Origin: Paenibacillus pedocola
GTDB lineage: Bacteria; Bacillota; Bacilli; Paenibacillales; Paenibacillaceae
NCBI RefSeq assembly: GCF_031599675.1
Contig: NZ_CP134223.1
Location: 3,348,001 to 3,412,000, forward strand
DNA: 64,000 bases
Direction of reading: 5' to 3'
In this document: in pieces, positions 25,375-34,100 of the stretch
Layout of the letters: every line of letters starts with the position of its first letter
Numbering within the stretch: position 1 is the stretch's first letter
Notes under the pieces: model-generated
Database searches by the model: none
What the model was told of the DNA's origin: nothing
Seen by the model: only the letters and a program-made list of their open reading frames with translations
Made by a program: the position numbers and the translations under genes

Positions 25375-27161
25375 TTAAACTTTGACAACTATTTTATAGC
25401 TGTATGGCTCCAGCTCTACCATAATGTTGCCCTCCGCCGAACTAACAGGTTTGTTGTCCAGCGTATCCTGCCAGCTGCCCTCTAGTGGAAGAGAAAGGGT
25501 AACAGGCTGTTCGGAAGCATTCATCCAGATGGTCAAATGGGTATTGTTATCCTTCCGTTCATAGACAAAGGAGCGTTCCTGGGCTTCAGCTTGCAGAAAT
25601 CTGAAATCACCGGTGCGCAGAGCCGGATATTGCTTACGAAGCCGGATCAGTGCCTTGTAGCAGCTGAACAAGTCCCGATCCTGCCGCTCTTCTTCCCAGA
25701 TCATACATTTCGGCAATCCGGATCGCCATCGCCCTCAAGGCCAATCTCGTCTCCATAATAAATGCAAGGTGTTCCGGTAAAGGTGAGGAGATAAGCGATG
25801 GCCAGCTTAAGCTTTCTTTTGTCGCCTTTAAGCTGGGTAAGGACACGCGGAGTGTCGTGACTGGCCATCAGGTTGAAGAGTACTTCATTAGCCTGTTGCG
25901 GATAACGCATCAGCAGGCTGCTAATGTGGGAAGCGAAGGTTTCAGCATCCATGTCATCTGATTTCAGATATTCGAGCAAGCGGTCGGACAGCGGATAGTT
26001 CATCACGGAATCAAACTGGTCTCCTTGCAGCCAGCGCAGGGAATCGTTCCATACTTCTCCAATAATAAAGGCATCCGGATTTATCGCTTTGACCCGCCCG
26101 CGGAATTCCCTCCAGAAGACATGATCAATCTCACTGGCCACATCCAGACGCCATCCGTCTATACCGACCTCCTTCAGCCAGTATTCTGCAATATCAAGTA
26201 AATATTCACGGGTATCCGGATTGGCGGTATTCAGCTTCGGCATTTGTTCAAAGAATCCGAAAGTATCATAGTTCGGATTTCCTTCCCGTACTTTCACCGG
26301 AAACTCGTTAATATGGAACCAGTTCACATATTCCGATTGCTCTCCATGCTCAATCACATGCCTGAATTGTGGAGAATTAGCGCTCATATGGTTGAATACG
26401 GCATCAAAAACAATTCGGATCCCTTTAGAATGAGATTTCTCCACCAATTTTTTCAACAATTCCAAATCCCCGAAGTGCGGATCGACCTGTTTATAGTCCA
26501 TCGTATCGTATTTATGATTGGTGGGGGCTTCAAAGATAGGAGTAAGATATATGGCCGTAATCCCCAAGTCCTCCAAATAATCCAGATGATCGATAATTCC
26601 TTGCAGATCACCGCCAAAAAAGCTCTCTTCTGTGGGTGTATCTCCCCATGGTGAGGTATTCTCCGGGTCATTGCCGGGATCACCGTTTGCGAAACGGTCC
26701 GGCATGATCTGATAGAACACAGCGGACTTCGCCCATTCAGGCGCCTGGAACAAATCAATCTCATGGATGTACGGCCGGTCATAAAATCCAGCAGGAGCCT
26801 CCGGCTCTTTGGTTAAAATGTCATTTTCGGTCATCCAAACAGTTTCTTCCCCGCTGTGAAAACGGAATCCGTAGGAGAAGCGCCGATGCTCCGGCCGTAT
26901 GGCTGTCTGCCAGTAATCAAAGAACCGGTCGGATGACACCTTTCGCATTTCGTACTCATGGTGATAGGTTTCCCAGTCATACTTATCCCCTATAAGTGCA
27001 AAAACCCGGTCTACATTCAGCTTCTTGGTCCGGACACGAAGATGGAAGGTATCCTTATCATACAGGTACGCCCAGTTGCTGTGTGGTACATGGTGCAGGC
27101 AATCCAGCTTAATGTTTGTTTGAAGTCTTGCAGAGTTGATGGCTTGTTCGTTTGAGATCAT
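25375..27161 (-). pseudogene. Neopullulanase/cyclomaltodextrinase (GH13_20), frameshifted
   Basis: Two overlapping frames together make one about 595-residue GH13 enzyme: an N-terminal CBM34-like domain, the catalytic barrel, and a C-terminal beta domain. The barrel has GWRLDVASEIDHVFW (nucleophile Asp), FIIGEVWNDS (acid/base Glu), LMASHDTPRVLTQ, and DEIGLEGDGDPDCR. The reading frame breaks near 25709-25712, where CGAAATG stands in place of an expected CGAAAATG; one missing A turns DCRKCMIWEEE into DCRNV-stop. Otherwise the gene looks healthy. The start is ATG 27161 behind GGAGGG. Intact, it would hydrolyse cyclodextrins or pullulan in the cytosol. A sequencing error in the A-run is as likely as a true mutation. 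Confidence 0.85.
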
Positions 27162-27312
27162 GTGGTGTCCCTCCAAAGCGGCTAGTATTGGTTGAATTAC
27201 TTTTATAGCTACTCCAATTTATTAAAATATTAACAATTACTTGTACACCAGCTTTTGAAAAAATAAACATTCAGGAAACCAATTGATTGCACATTACGGT
27301 ATAAGGTTAATA

Positions 27313-27347
27313 ATTGACATCCATAAACGAAGAAGGTGGATGTCAAT
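27313..27347 (+). promoter_or_regulatory. Stem-loop enclosing the ku ribosome binding site
   Basis: A perfect 10-bp inverted repeat, ATTGACATCC (27313-27322) and GGATGTCAAT (27338-27347), has a 15-base loop that displays the AGAAGG ribosome site. Its right arm ends one base before the ATG. It could be a protein operator or an mRNA structure that sets ku translation. Confidence 0.55.
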
Positions 27348-28190
27348 ATGCAGGCCATATGGAAAGGGGCTGTCAGCTTCGGGCTGGTGCATGTTCCCGT
27401 GAAAATGTATGCCTCTACCGAGGATAAAGATATCACGCTCCGGATGCTCCACAGGGAGTATAAAGAACCGATTCAATATAGACGTACCTGTCCTAAATGC
27501 GAACAAGAGGTTCCCTGGAGCGACATTGTCAAAGGCTATGAATATAAAGAAGGACATTATGTTACCTTTGAGCAACAGGAATTAGAAGATCTTGTTTCTG
27601 AAACCTCACGGGAAATACGTATTATCGATTTTGTTGATTTGTCCGAGATTGATCCGATCTATTTTCAAAAAACCTACTACCTTTCACCAGAGGAGACCGG
27701 CCAGCATGCATATATGCTGCTCGTGAATGCACTGGAATCTACGCAAAAAATCGGAGTTGCCCATGTAACGATACGCCAGAAAAGCAGCTTGGCTGCGGTA
27801 AGAGTTATAGACGGAGTACTCTCTCTGGTGACGATGTTCTATGCTGAGGAGTTTCGCGACAGATCTCAAATTCCTAACTTGCCGGATAAGGAGAAGGTAG
27901 ACCGCAGGGAACTGGATATGGCAAAAATGCTTATAGAACAATTAACTGCCAATTTTGAACCCGAGAAATATAGAGATGAATATAAAGCGCGCTTGCGGAG
28001 GGCCATTGAGGATAAGATGGAAGGAAAGGAAGTAAAACCGGCTAACGATGAGAAGACAGCCAATGTGCTCGATCTTATGGACGCTTTGCAGGCCAGCTTG
28101 AAGCAGCTGAAGCCGTTTGATGAGACTGATAAGGATAGCAAACCCTCCAATAGACGCGCAGCAAGCCGCACAAAACGCACAGGGGCTTAA
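27348..28190 (+). CDS. ku: Bacterial Ku, non-homologous end-joining protein
   Basis: The homodimeric DNA-end-binding ring of bacterial NHEJ, which recruits the ligase LigD. The 280-residue product shows MQAIWKGAVSFGLVHVPVKMY, the Ku core RTCPKCEQEVPWSDIVKGYEY (a C-x-x-C), IDFVDLSEIDPIYFQKTYYLSP, and LASYVRVID-like LAAVRVIDGVLSLVTMFYAEE. It ends in a Lys/Arg/Ser-rich tail (NRRAASRTKRTGA) that binds DNA. ATG 27348 is chosen because the AGAAGG site lies 8-10 bases upstream. It is divergent from the neopullulanase gene. No ligD lies in this window. In Bacillus, Ku is made in spores; whether that holds here is not shown. Confidence 0.95.
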   Translation: MQAIWKGAVSFGLVHVPVKMYASTEDKDITLRMLHREYKEPIQYRRTCPKCEQEVPWSDIVKGYEYKEGHYVTFEQQELEDLVSETSREIRIIDFVDLSEIDPIYFQKTYYLSPEETGQHAYMLLVNALESTQKIGVAHVTIRQKSSLAAVRVIDGVLSLVTMFYAEEFRDRSQIPNLPDKEKVDRRELDMAKMLIEQLTANFEPEKYRDEYKARLRRAIEDKMEGKEVKPANDEKTANVLDLMDALQASLKQLKPFDETDKDSKPSNRRAASRTKRTGA

Positions 28191-28216
28191 ATGAAGAAGT
28201 TCTCATAGAAAATTGT

Positions 28217-28271
28217 GAACCCGAAATTTCTCCTGCTTGTTAGGGTAGAAGAGATTTCGGGTTCATTTAAT
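28217..28271. terminator. Bidirectional terminator between ku and Mn catalase
   Basis: TGAACCCGAAAT (28217-28228) pairs perfectly with ATTTCGGGTTCA (28255-28266), extended by partial pairing inside, followed by TTTAATTATTT. Confidence 0.82.
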
Positions 28272-28278
28272 TATTTGC

Positions 28279-29133
28279 TCAGAAATTCATATCACTCAGA
28301 CCCGGACTGTGCTCATTCGGCATCTCTGGCATAACTGGAACCGGGAAACCAGGCGGAGGAGGAACGACCTCCAAAGTGCCTTTATTCCGGCTAGGAGAAG
28401 TCCCCTGGAAGATTTCGGCCATCCTGGTTGGATCCAGACTAAAGTTGAACTGAGCATTATGGTAGCCCATATCAACAAATTTGCGGCATTCCGGATATTT
28501 ATTGATGTCATAGTTTGGTATTGGGAATATATTGCCCCAATTCACGCCAAGGGTCTCAAGTGCCTTTGCAAATGCGTTCTGGTGCGCATTATCTCGTACA
28601 ATAAGGAAAGCCAGAGTTTCACGGAATGTTTTATTGGAGCTCATTTCATAAATCCGCGTTTTCTGGAGTACCCCTGTAGATTCAAGGACAACATTGTTCA
28701 AGAGGTCACTGATCAGATTGCCATGGCTATATACATAATTCCCCATCCACGGATTACCCGCCGCATCTACAGGCAGTGAGCTTTGTGCACCCACAATGAA
28801 ATGATGCGGATTAGCATGCCTCACTGCTTCATCCAGAGGTGCGCCATCAGTGCCTGCATTTCCGGCCTGCGCTTCACCGGATCCGTTCAGAAGCTGGTTG
28901 ATTGTATGCTGTACCAGATCTACATGGGCAATCTCCTCTAAGAATATGCCGCGAAGCAAATCGCGAAACTGCGTTTCTTTCCCCCGGAAATTACTGCTTT
29001 GGAAAAAATACTGCATCATCGTCCGCATTTCCCCATAATGACCGCCCAGAATCTCCTGCAGTACTTTTGCTGCTGCCGGATCTGGCTTATCGACTACAAT
29101 ATCGTTAATCAAACCCTCTTTATAAAAATACAA
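28279..29133 (-). CDS. Manganese catalase (non-haem, ferritin-like)
   Basis: Disproportionates hydrogen peroxide with a dimanganese centre. The four-helix core provides ligands in GGHYGEMRTMMQYFFQ (first Glu), FLEEIAHVDLVQHTINQLL (Glu and His), LESTGVLQKTRIYEM (Glu) and LIVRDNAHQNAFAKALETLG (His). A proline-rich tail (VVPPPPGFPVPVMPEMPNEH) follows. I favour the TTG at 29133 (284 residues, MYFYKEGLIND) because GGAGG at 29142-29146 lies 8 bases before it and the protein then begins like other Mn catalases; the ATG at 29154 has no site in front. Relatives are often spore-coat associated (CotJC). Confidence 0.93.
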   Translation of the reverse strand: MYFYKEGLINDIVVDKPDPAAAKVLQEILGGHYGEMRTMMQYFFQSSNFRGKETQFRDLLRGIFLEEIAHVDLVQHTINQLLNGSGEAQAGNAGTDGAPLDEAVRHANPHHFIVGAQSSLPVDAAGNPWMGNYVYSHGNLISDLLNNVVLESTGVLQKTRIYEMSSNKTFRETLAFLIVRDNAHQNAFAKALETLGVNWGNIFPIPNYDINKYPECRKFVDMGYHNAQFNFSLDPTRMAEIFQGTSPSRNKGTLEVVPPPPGFPVPVMPEMPNEHSPGLSDMNF

Positions 29134-29236
29134 AAGTACATCCTCCTTGTACATCTGGTGTGAGCTATTTCACTGTAGTTTCCCTTGCAGCAAGAATGTT
29201 TATGCACATCCTGTAGTACATCGTCATTTTAACTGA

Positions 29237-29271
29237 CTGAATAAATACAGCCGCAAGAACCACAATAAGCA
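29237..29271 (+). promoter_or_regulatory. Shared 35-bp leader block, copy 1
   Basis: Thirty-one of 35 bases match the block at 48084-48118. The core AAGAACCACAATAAGCA is identical, and each block ends exactly 31 bases before a start codon (MFS gene here, LtaS-like gene there). It may contain a -10 (TGAATAAAT) and the start of a conserved 5' leader. Its function is unknown. Confidence 0.6.
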
Positions 29272-29300
29272 TGTTAGCAATAAATAAGAAGGTGGTTCTT
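29255..29300 (+). promoter_or_regulatory. Inverted repeat covering the MFS ribosome site
   Basis: AAGAACCAC (29255-29263) and GTGGTTCTT (29292-29300) are perfect 9-base arms. The right arm covers part of the AAGGTGG ribosome site in front of the ATG at 29303, so the folded mRNA would hide it. Confidence 0.5.
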
Positions 29301-29302
29301 CA

Positions 29303-30583
29303 ATGAAAGGTAATAAAGGGGCCTTAATCGCACTTGCTTCGATTCCATTAATTATGACACTTGGCAATTCCATGTTATTACCTATACTGCCTCAAATATC
29401 AAAAGAGCTGGGGATTAATGCTTTTCAAGTAAGTATGATCATCACGGTATATGGCCTTATCGCCATCCTGATGATTCCTATTGCCGGATATTTATCGGAC
29501 CGCTTTGGACGTAAAATCGTCATATTACCCAGTCTTATCTTGGCGGCCTTAGGGGGCGCAGTCTGTGTTGCGGCTGCTTGGTTTTTCACGGGGGTAACAG
29601 CTTATTGGGTAATCCTTGGGGGGCGTTTTCTTCAGGGGATTGGAGCAGCAGGCGCATTTCCGATCGTCCTACCTTTCGTAGGGGATCTGTTCAAGGATGA
29701 AAAGGAGGTCAGTAAAGGATTGGGAGTCATTGAGACCTCCAATACCTTCGGTAAAGTACTAAGTCCGATTCTTGGCGCTTATTTGGGTATCGTGCTGTGG
29801 TATGCACCGTTTATTGCCATTCCTGTCTTGTGTCTGATTTCGTTTACGCTGGTTGTGTTTCTGGTAAAGAAACCAAAGTCAGAGGAGAAGACTGAAGTCA
29901 AAAGCATCGGGCAATTTTTAACTGGCATTAAAGAAATTCTGCATGAAAAGGGCCGGTGGCTGTATGCGATTTTTGCGATTGGCGGAATATGTATGTTTGC
30001 AACCTTCGGAGTGTTGTTCTATTTATCCGAGACCTTGGAATCGGAGTATAACCTGCATGGAGCTTCTAAAGGATATGTGCTGGCAATTCCCCTTGCACTG
30101 TTGTGTCTGGCTTCATACGGAAGCGGGAAGATTATCGGGAAAAATAAGCTGTTAATGAAATGGCTTGGCTTCGGAGGAATGGTTCTGCTAACGGCGGCAA
30201 TGCTCATTACAATCTTTAGTCAGAATATATTTTTTATGGTAGGATTCTTAAGTGTAAGCGGTATTGGGATTGGTGTGGTACTGCCTTGCATGGATGCGCT
30301 AATTACAGAAGGTATTGAGAAAGATAACCGGGGTACGATCACCTCATTATACAGCAGCATGAGGTTTATCGGGGTTGCGCTGGGACCTCCGGTTGTGTCA
30401 CTCCTGATGATCCGGGGGCATTGGGTCTTATTCGGCACTATGGCAGCCGTAGGGGCGGTTGGCGGACTGCTGTCCTTATTCGCTGTAACGCCAAGCAAGG
30501 AGGAGAATGAAGGAGGAGAACATTCAAGCGAAAGCAGTTTTGGGCAAAAGAAAGGCACTCTGTTCCGTCAGCGGGCGCGGTAG
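29303..30583 (+). CDS. MFS drug-type efflux transporter
   Basis: A 426-residue, about 12-TM DHA1 exporter. It has the motif GYLSDRFGRKIVILPS between TM2 and TM3, the antiporter motif region GRFLQGIGAAGAFPIVLPFVGDLF, and a central cytoplasmic loop (KKPKSEEKTEVKSIGQF). The C-terminal tail is hydrophilic (KEENEGGEHSSESS...KGTLFRQRAR). It resembles Bacillus multidrug and bacillibactin-type exporters, but the substrate is not determinable. Its leader carries a block shared with the gene at 48150 and a hairpin over the ribosome site, which suggests controlled translation. A strong terminator follows. Confidence 0.88.
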   Translation: MKGNKGALIALASIPLIMTLGNSMLLPILPQISKELGINAFQVSMIITVYGLIAILMIPIAGYLSDRFGRKIVILPSLILAALGGAVCVAAAWFFTGVTAYWVILGGRFLQGIGAAGAFPIVLPFVGDLFKDEKEVSKGLGVIETSNTFGKVLSPILGAYLGIVLWYAPFIAIPVLCLISFTLVVFLVKKPKSEEKTEVKSIGQFLTGIKEILHEKGRWLYAIFAIGGICMFATFGVLFYLSETLESEYNLHGASKGYVLAIPLALLCLASYGSGKIIGKNKLLMKWLGFGGMVLLTAAMLITIFSQNIFFMVGFLSVSGIGIGVVLPCMDALITEGIEKDNRGTITSLYSSMRFIGVALGPPVVSLLMIRGHWVLFGTMAAVGAVGGLLSLFAVTPSKEENEGGEHSSESSFGQKKGTLFRQRAR

Positions 30584-30626
30584 ACTGTACTATTTTGCAA
30601 CAACTGCATATCTTGAACAAAAAAAC

Positions 30627-30676
30627 AGGGGATGTCTAATTGGCCTTAAAAAGGCCGGTTGGACATTCCCTTTTTA
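30627..30676 (+). terminator. Rho-independent terminator of the MFS gene
   Basis: A long stem, AGGGGATGTC...GGCCTT against AAGGCC...GACATTCCCT, with a 3-base loop, is followed by TTTTT. Poly-A on the left may make it bidirectional. Confidence 0.92.
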
Positions 30677-30691
30677 AGATGTGCTGTCCAG

Positions 30692-30814
30692 TTACAGCGA
30701 TAAAGCCTTATTCGCCGTTGTAACGTCATTGCTGAGCAGCTTTGGAAGATCATAAGACGGGTACAGGCCAATTTTGGTGGCGAAGGAGACTGAGGCACCA
30801 GTGATATTAAAAGA
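30692..30814 (-). pseudogene. C-terminal gene relic of unknown family
   Basis: Forty open codons on the minus strand end in TAA at 30692 and read SFNITGASVSFATKIGLYPS then YDLPKLLSNDVTTANKALSL. The composition and codon use look like a genuine protein end, but an in-frame stop at 30815-30817 and no start or ribosome site precede it. I do not recognise the family. It probably marks a gene lost between the MFS gene and the large lyase. Confidence 0.4.
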
Positions 30815-31130
30815 TTAGCCTAAACAGCAAAGAAGCAAAAAAGTCGATTCTAGGTCTAAAATGCGTTTTTTTGCGAAGAATTGACTACCATTATTTGATA
30901 CACTTGTGCATATTTGGTGCCGGGACATAACCGAACGATTCTGTAAGATTCGTATAGGAGAAGCCTGCACAATATGAAGGATTCTATGAAAGGGGTGAAC
31001 ATCTCCAGAGAAAGCTGAGAACTTTATAAATAACATAAGGATTCGAAGTTGCGTTGTTCTGCTGGTTTCGTGATCAGATTTTCCCCTGATTTCTAAATTG
31101 AATTTTAGATACGTAGGAGGAGTTAAGTAC
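30815..31130 (+). other. Long untranslated region before the PL11/CE12 gene
   Basis: 316 bases without a plausible gene. It holds TTGACT near 30891 without a convincing -10 partner, and GATTCTGTAAGATTCGTATAGG near 30940, which contains the near repeat GATTCTGTA/GATTCGTA. The last 20 bases carry the TAGGAGGAG ribosome site of the next gene. I recognise no riboswitch. Confidence 0.5.
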
Positions 31131-34100
31131 ATGGGTAAAAAAGCTAATTCCATCAAGAAACCGGTTCTTGCATTCATGATGTCATTTCTAATGGTAATTT
31201 CGCTTGTGGTTCCCCAAACTCCGGGATATGCAGAGACAGCGGACAGTCAGCCCGGCCGTCAGGCAGAATATCTTAACCGCGGATTGGTTGCAGTCCTGCA
31301 AGGCAATGGCGTATTCCTCAGCTGGCGGTACTTGAATACGGATTCGGATGAAATCGCTTTCAATGTATATAAAAACGGAAATAAAGTCAATGCGGCACCT
31401 ATCAGCGAAGCTACGAATTATGTAGATACGACAGGCGCAGACAGCTCGCAATACCAGATTTCCACCGTTGTTGCCGGTAAGGAAGAAATGCAGCCGGAGA
31501 TCGTATCGGTACTGCATAACAATTATTTACCTATTCCGCTGGATAAACCGGCCGATGGCCGCACGAAGGACGGCGGCACGTATTCCTATTATGCCGGCGA
31601 TGCCTCTGTCGGAGATTTGGATGGCGACGGCGATTATGAAATCGTTTTCTTGTGGAGCCCGAGCAACTCGAAAGACAATTCTCAGGCCGGTTATACCGGA
31701 AATGTCTATATCGACGCCGTTGAGCTTGACGGCACGAGACTATGGAGAATCGATCTGGGTATCAACATCCGTGCCGGAGCACATTATACCCAGCTGATGG
31801 TGTATGATCTGGACGGAAACGGCAAAGCCGAAATCGTCGTCAAAACAGCAGACGGCACGAAGGACGGCCAAGGCACTGTCATCGGTGACGGCACTAAGGA
31901 TTACCGCAACGAAGGCGGGTATATCCTGACGGGTCCGGAATATCTAACACTGTTTGACGGACAAACGGGAGCGGCGGTTTCCTCTGTTGAATATGTACCG
32001 CCAAGAGGAGACGTAAGCGCATGGGGTGACGGATACGGCAACCGCGTAGACCGGTTCCTGGGCGGCATTGCCTACTTGGACGGCGTGAAGCCAAGCGTAG
32101 TCATGGCCCGCGGATACTATACGCGCACCGTGCTGGCGGCTTTCGATTATATTGGCGGCAAACTTGTACAGCGTTGGACCTTCGACACTAACGAAGCCGG
32201 AGCTCAGTATCAGGCACAAGGTAATCATAATTTAAGTGTGCTCGATGTCGACTCCGACGGCAAAGATGAAATCATGTACGGCGCACTGGCAATTGACGAC
32301 GACGGAAGCCTGATGTACAGCACCGGACTCGGCCACGGCGACGCGATGCATGCGGGTAAGCTCGACCCGAACCGGGAGGGCTACCAGATCGTCAGCGTGC
32401 ATGAGCATACGAATGCCGAATACGGGCTGGAAATGCGCGATGCCGCTACTGGTGAAATTATCTGGGGACAGTATACGGGCAAAGATACCGGACGGGGGAT
32501 GTCCGCGGATATCGATCCGAATTATCCCGGATATGAATCCTGGGCGTCTACAATTGTGGATGGACAGATGGATCCCTTAACCAAAGGATATGCAGCTAAT
32601 GGTGAGGTCATTTATGAACAGAACCAAGTTCCGAAGACTGCCAACTTTGCGATCTGGTGGGATGGGGATCTCCAGCGGGAGCTATTCGACCATGAATGGA
32701 ACAGCACCACGGCAAAAGGCATTCCGCTCATCTACAAGTGGGATTACGAGAATAAGCAGTTGAAGGAAATCTTCCGGGCAACGGGAGCCTTGACCAATAA
32801 CCACACCAAAGGTAATCCGGCTCTTCAGGCCGATATATTGGGCGATTGGCGCGAAGAGCTTCTGCTCCGCAGCGAAGACAGCACCGAATACAGACTCTAT
32901 ACGACAACAATACCGACAAGCTACCGTATTCCTGCGCTGATGCAGGATCCGGTATACCGTCTGGGCATAGCCTGGCAAAATGTCGGTTACAACCAGCCGC
33001 CGCACACCGGTTTTTATCTCGGGACGGAAGCAACAGCATTCCCTAAAGCGAACTTGGCTCTTACCGGCGGACCGGAAGTACAGGAGCAGGTGTATCACTT
33101 TGACTTCGGTACTGACACGGCCGCAGGTACAACCGCTGTGCAGGATAACGTCTATACACAAGAGACGGGTTACGGCTTCGAGAATATAAGCGGCATTACG
33201 GTGGGCACCAATAATGTTACCCTGCCGGAAAACGCCAAATTCACTGTTAACCTGCCCAATGCCAATTACAAGGTAACGCTCAAACTGGGCGATGATTCCC
33301 GGAGCACGAATGCAGGTGTCAAATCCGAGTATGTTCAGAAACTGGCTATGACCAGCTTGAACACTGGAGAATCCCGGGAATATTCCTATGACGTTGCGCT
33401 GGTAGACGGCCAGCTGGAATTTATCTTCTCCGGCTCGGCCATTAACGTTCAGGAACTTATCATCTCGAAGTACCCGGAGAAAACGCAGGGAGCAGGAACT
33501 ACGATTTATATGGCCGGCGATTCGACGATGCAGTCTTACAGCAGTATGCAGGCTCCGCAGGAAGGCTGGGGTCAGCAATTCGGCCGGTATTTTGACAGTG
33601 GCGTAGTGATCCAGAATGATGCAATCGGCGGCAGAAGCAGCAAATCGTTCATGGTTGACGGCCGTCTGGACACGATCCTGCAGCAGATTAAGCCGGGCGA
33701 CTTCTTCTTTATATCCTTCGGTCATAATGATGCCAGCGCCGGCATTCCTGACCGCTACGCGTCTCCGGCAGATTACAAATTATACTTGACCCGTTATGTG
33801 AACGGAGCCAAACAGCGCGGCGCTACACCGGTGCTGCTCACTCCGGTAGGACGCAGAGATTTCAATACGATTACCCAGGAGTTTAACGTTAGCTTCCCGG
33901 AATACGTGAAGGCCGCCAAAGAGGTGGCGGAAGAACAGGGTGTGGCACTGGTTGATTTGAGCCAGTTAAGCATCGCGTATTACGATAAAATCGGACTAAG
34001 TGCTACGGAGAAAATTTTCCTGTACGCTAATCCCGGTGAGTATCCGAAGTACCCGAACGGCATTAGTGACAATACGCATTTCAGCAGTTACGGTGCGCAG

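Noticed and set aside
32682..33725. 347-codon minus-strand frame inside the PL11/CE12 gene
   Set aside because: Antisense to coding sequence with clear enzyme motifs; no start signals or recognisable protein features.
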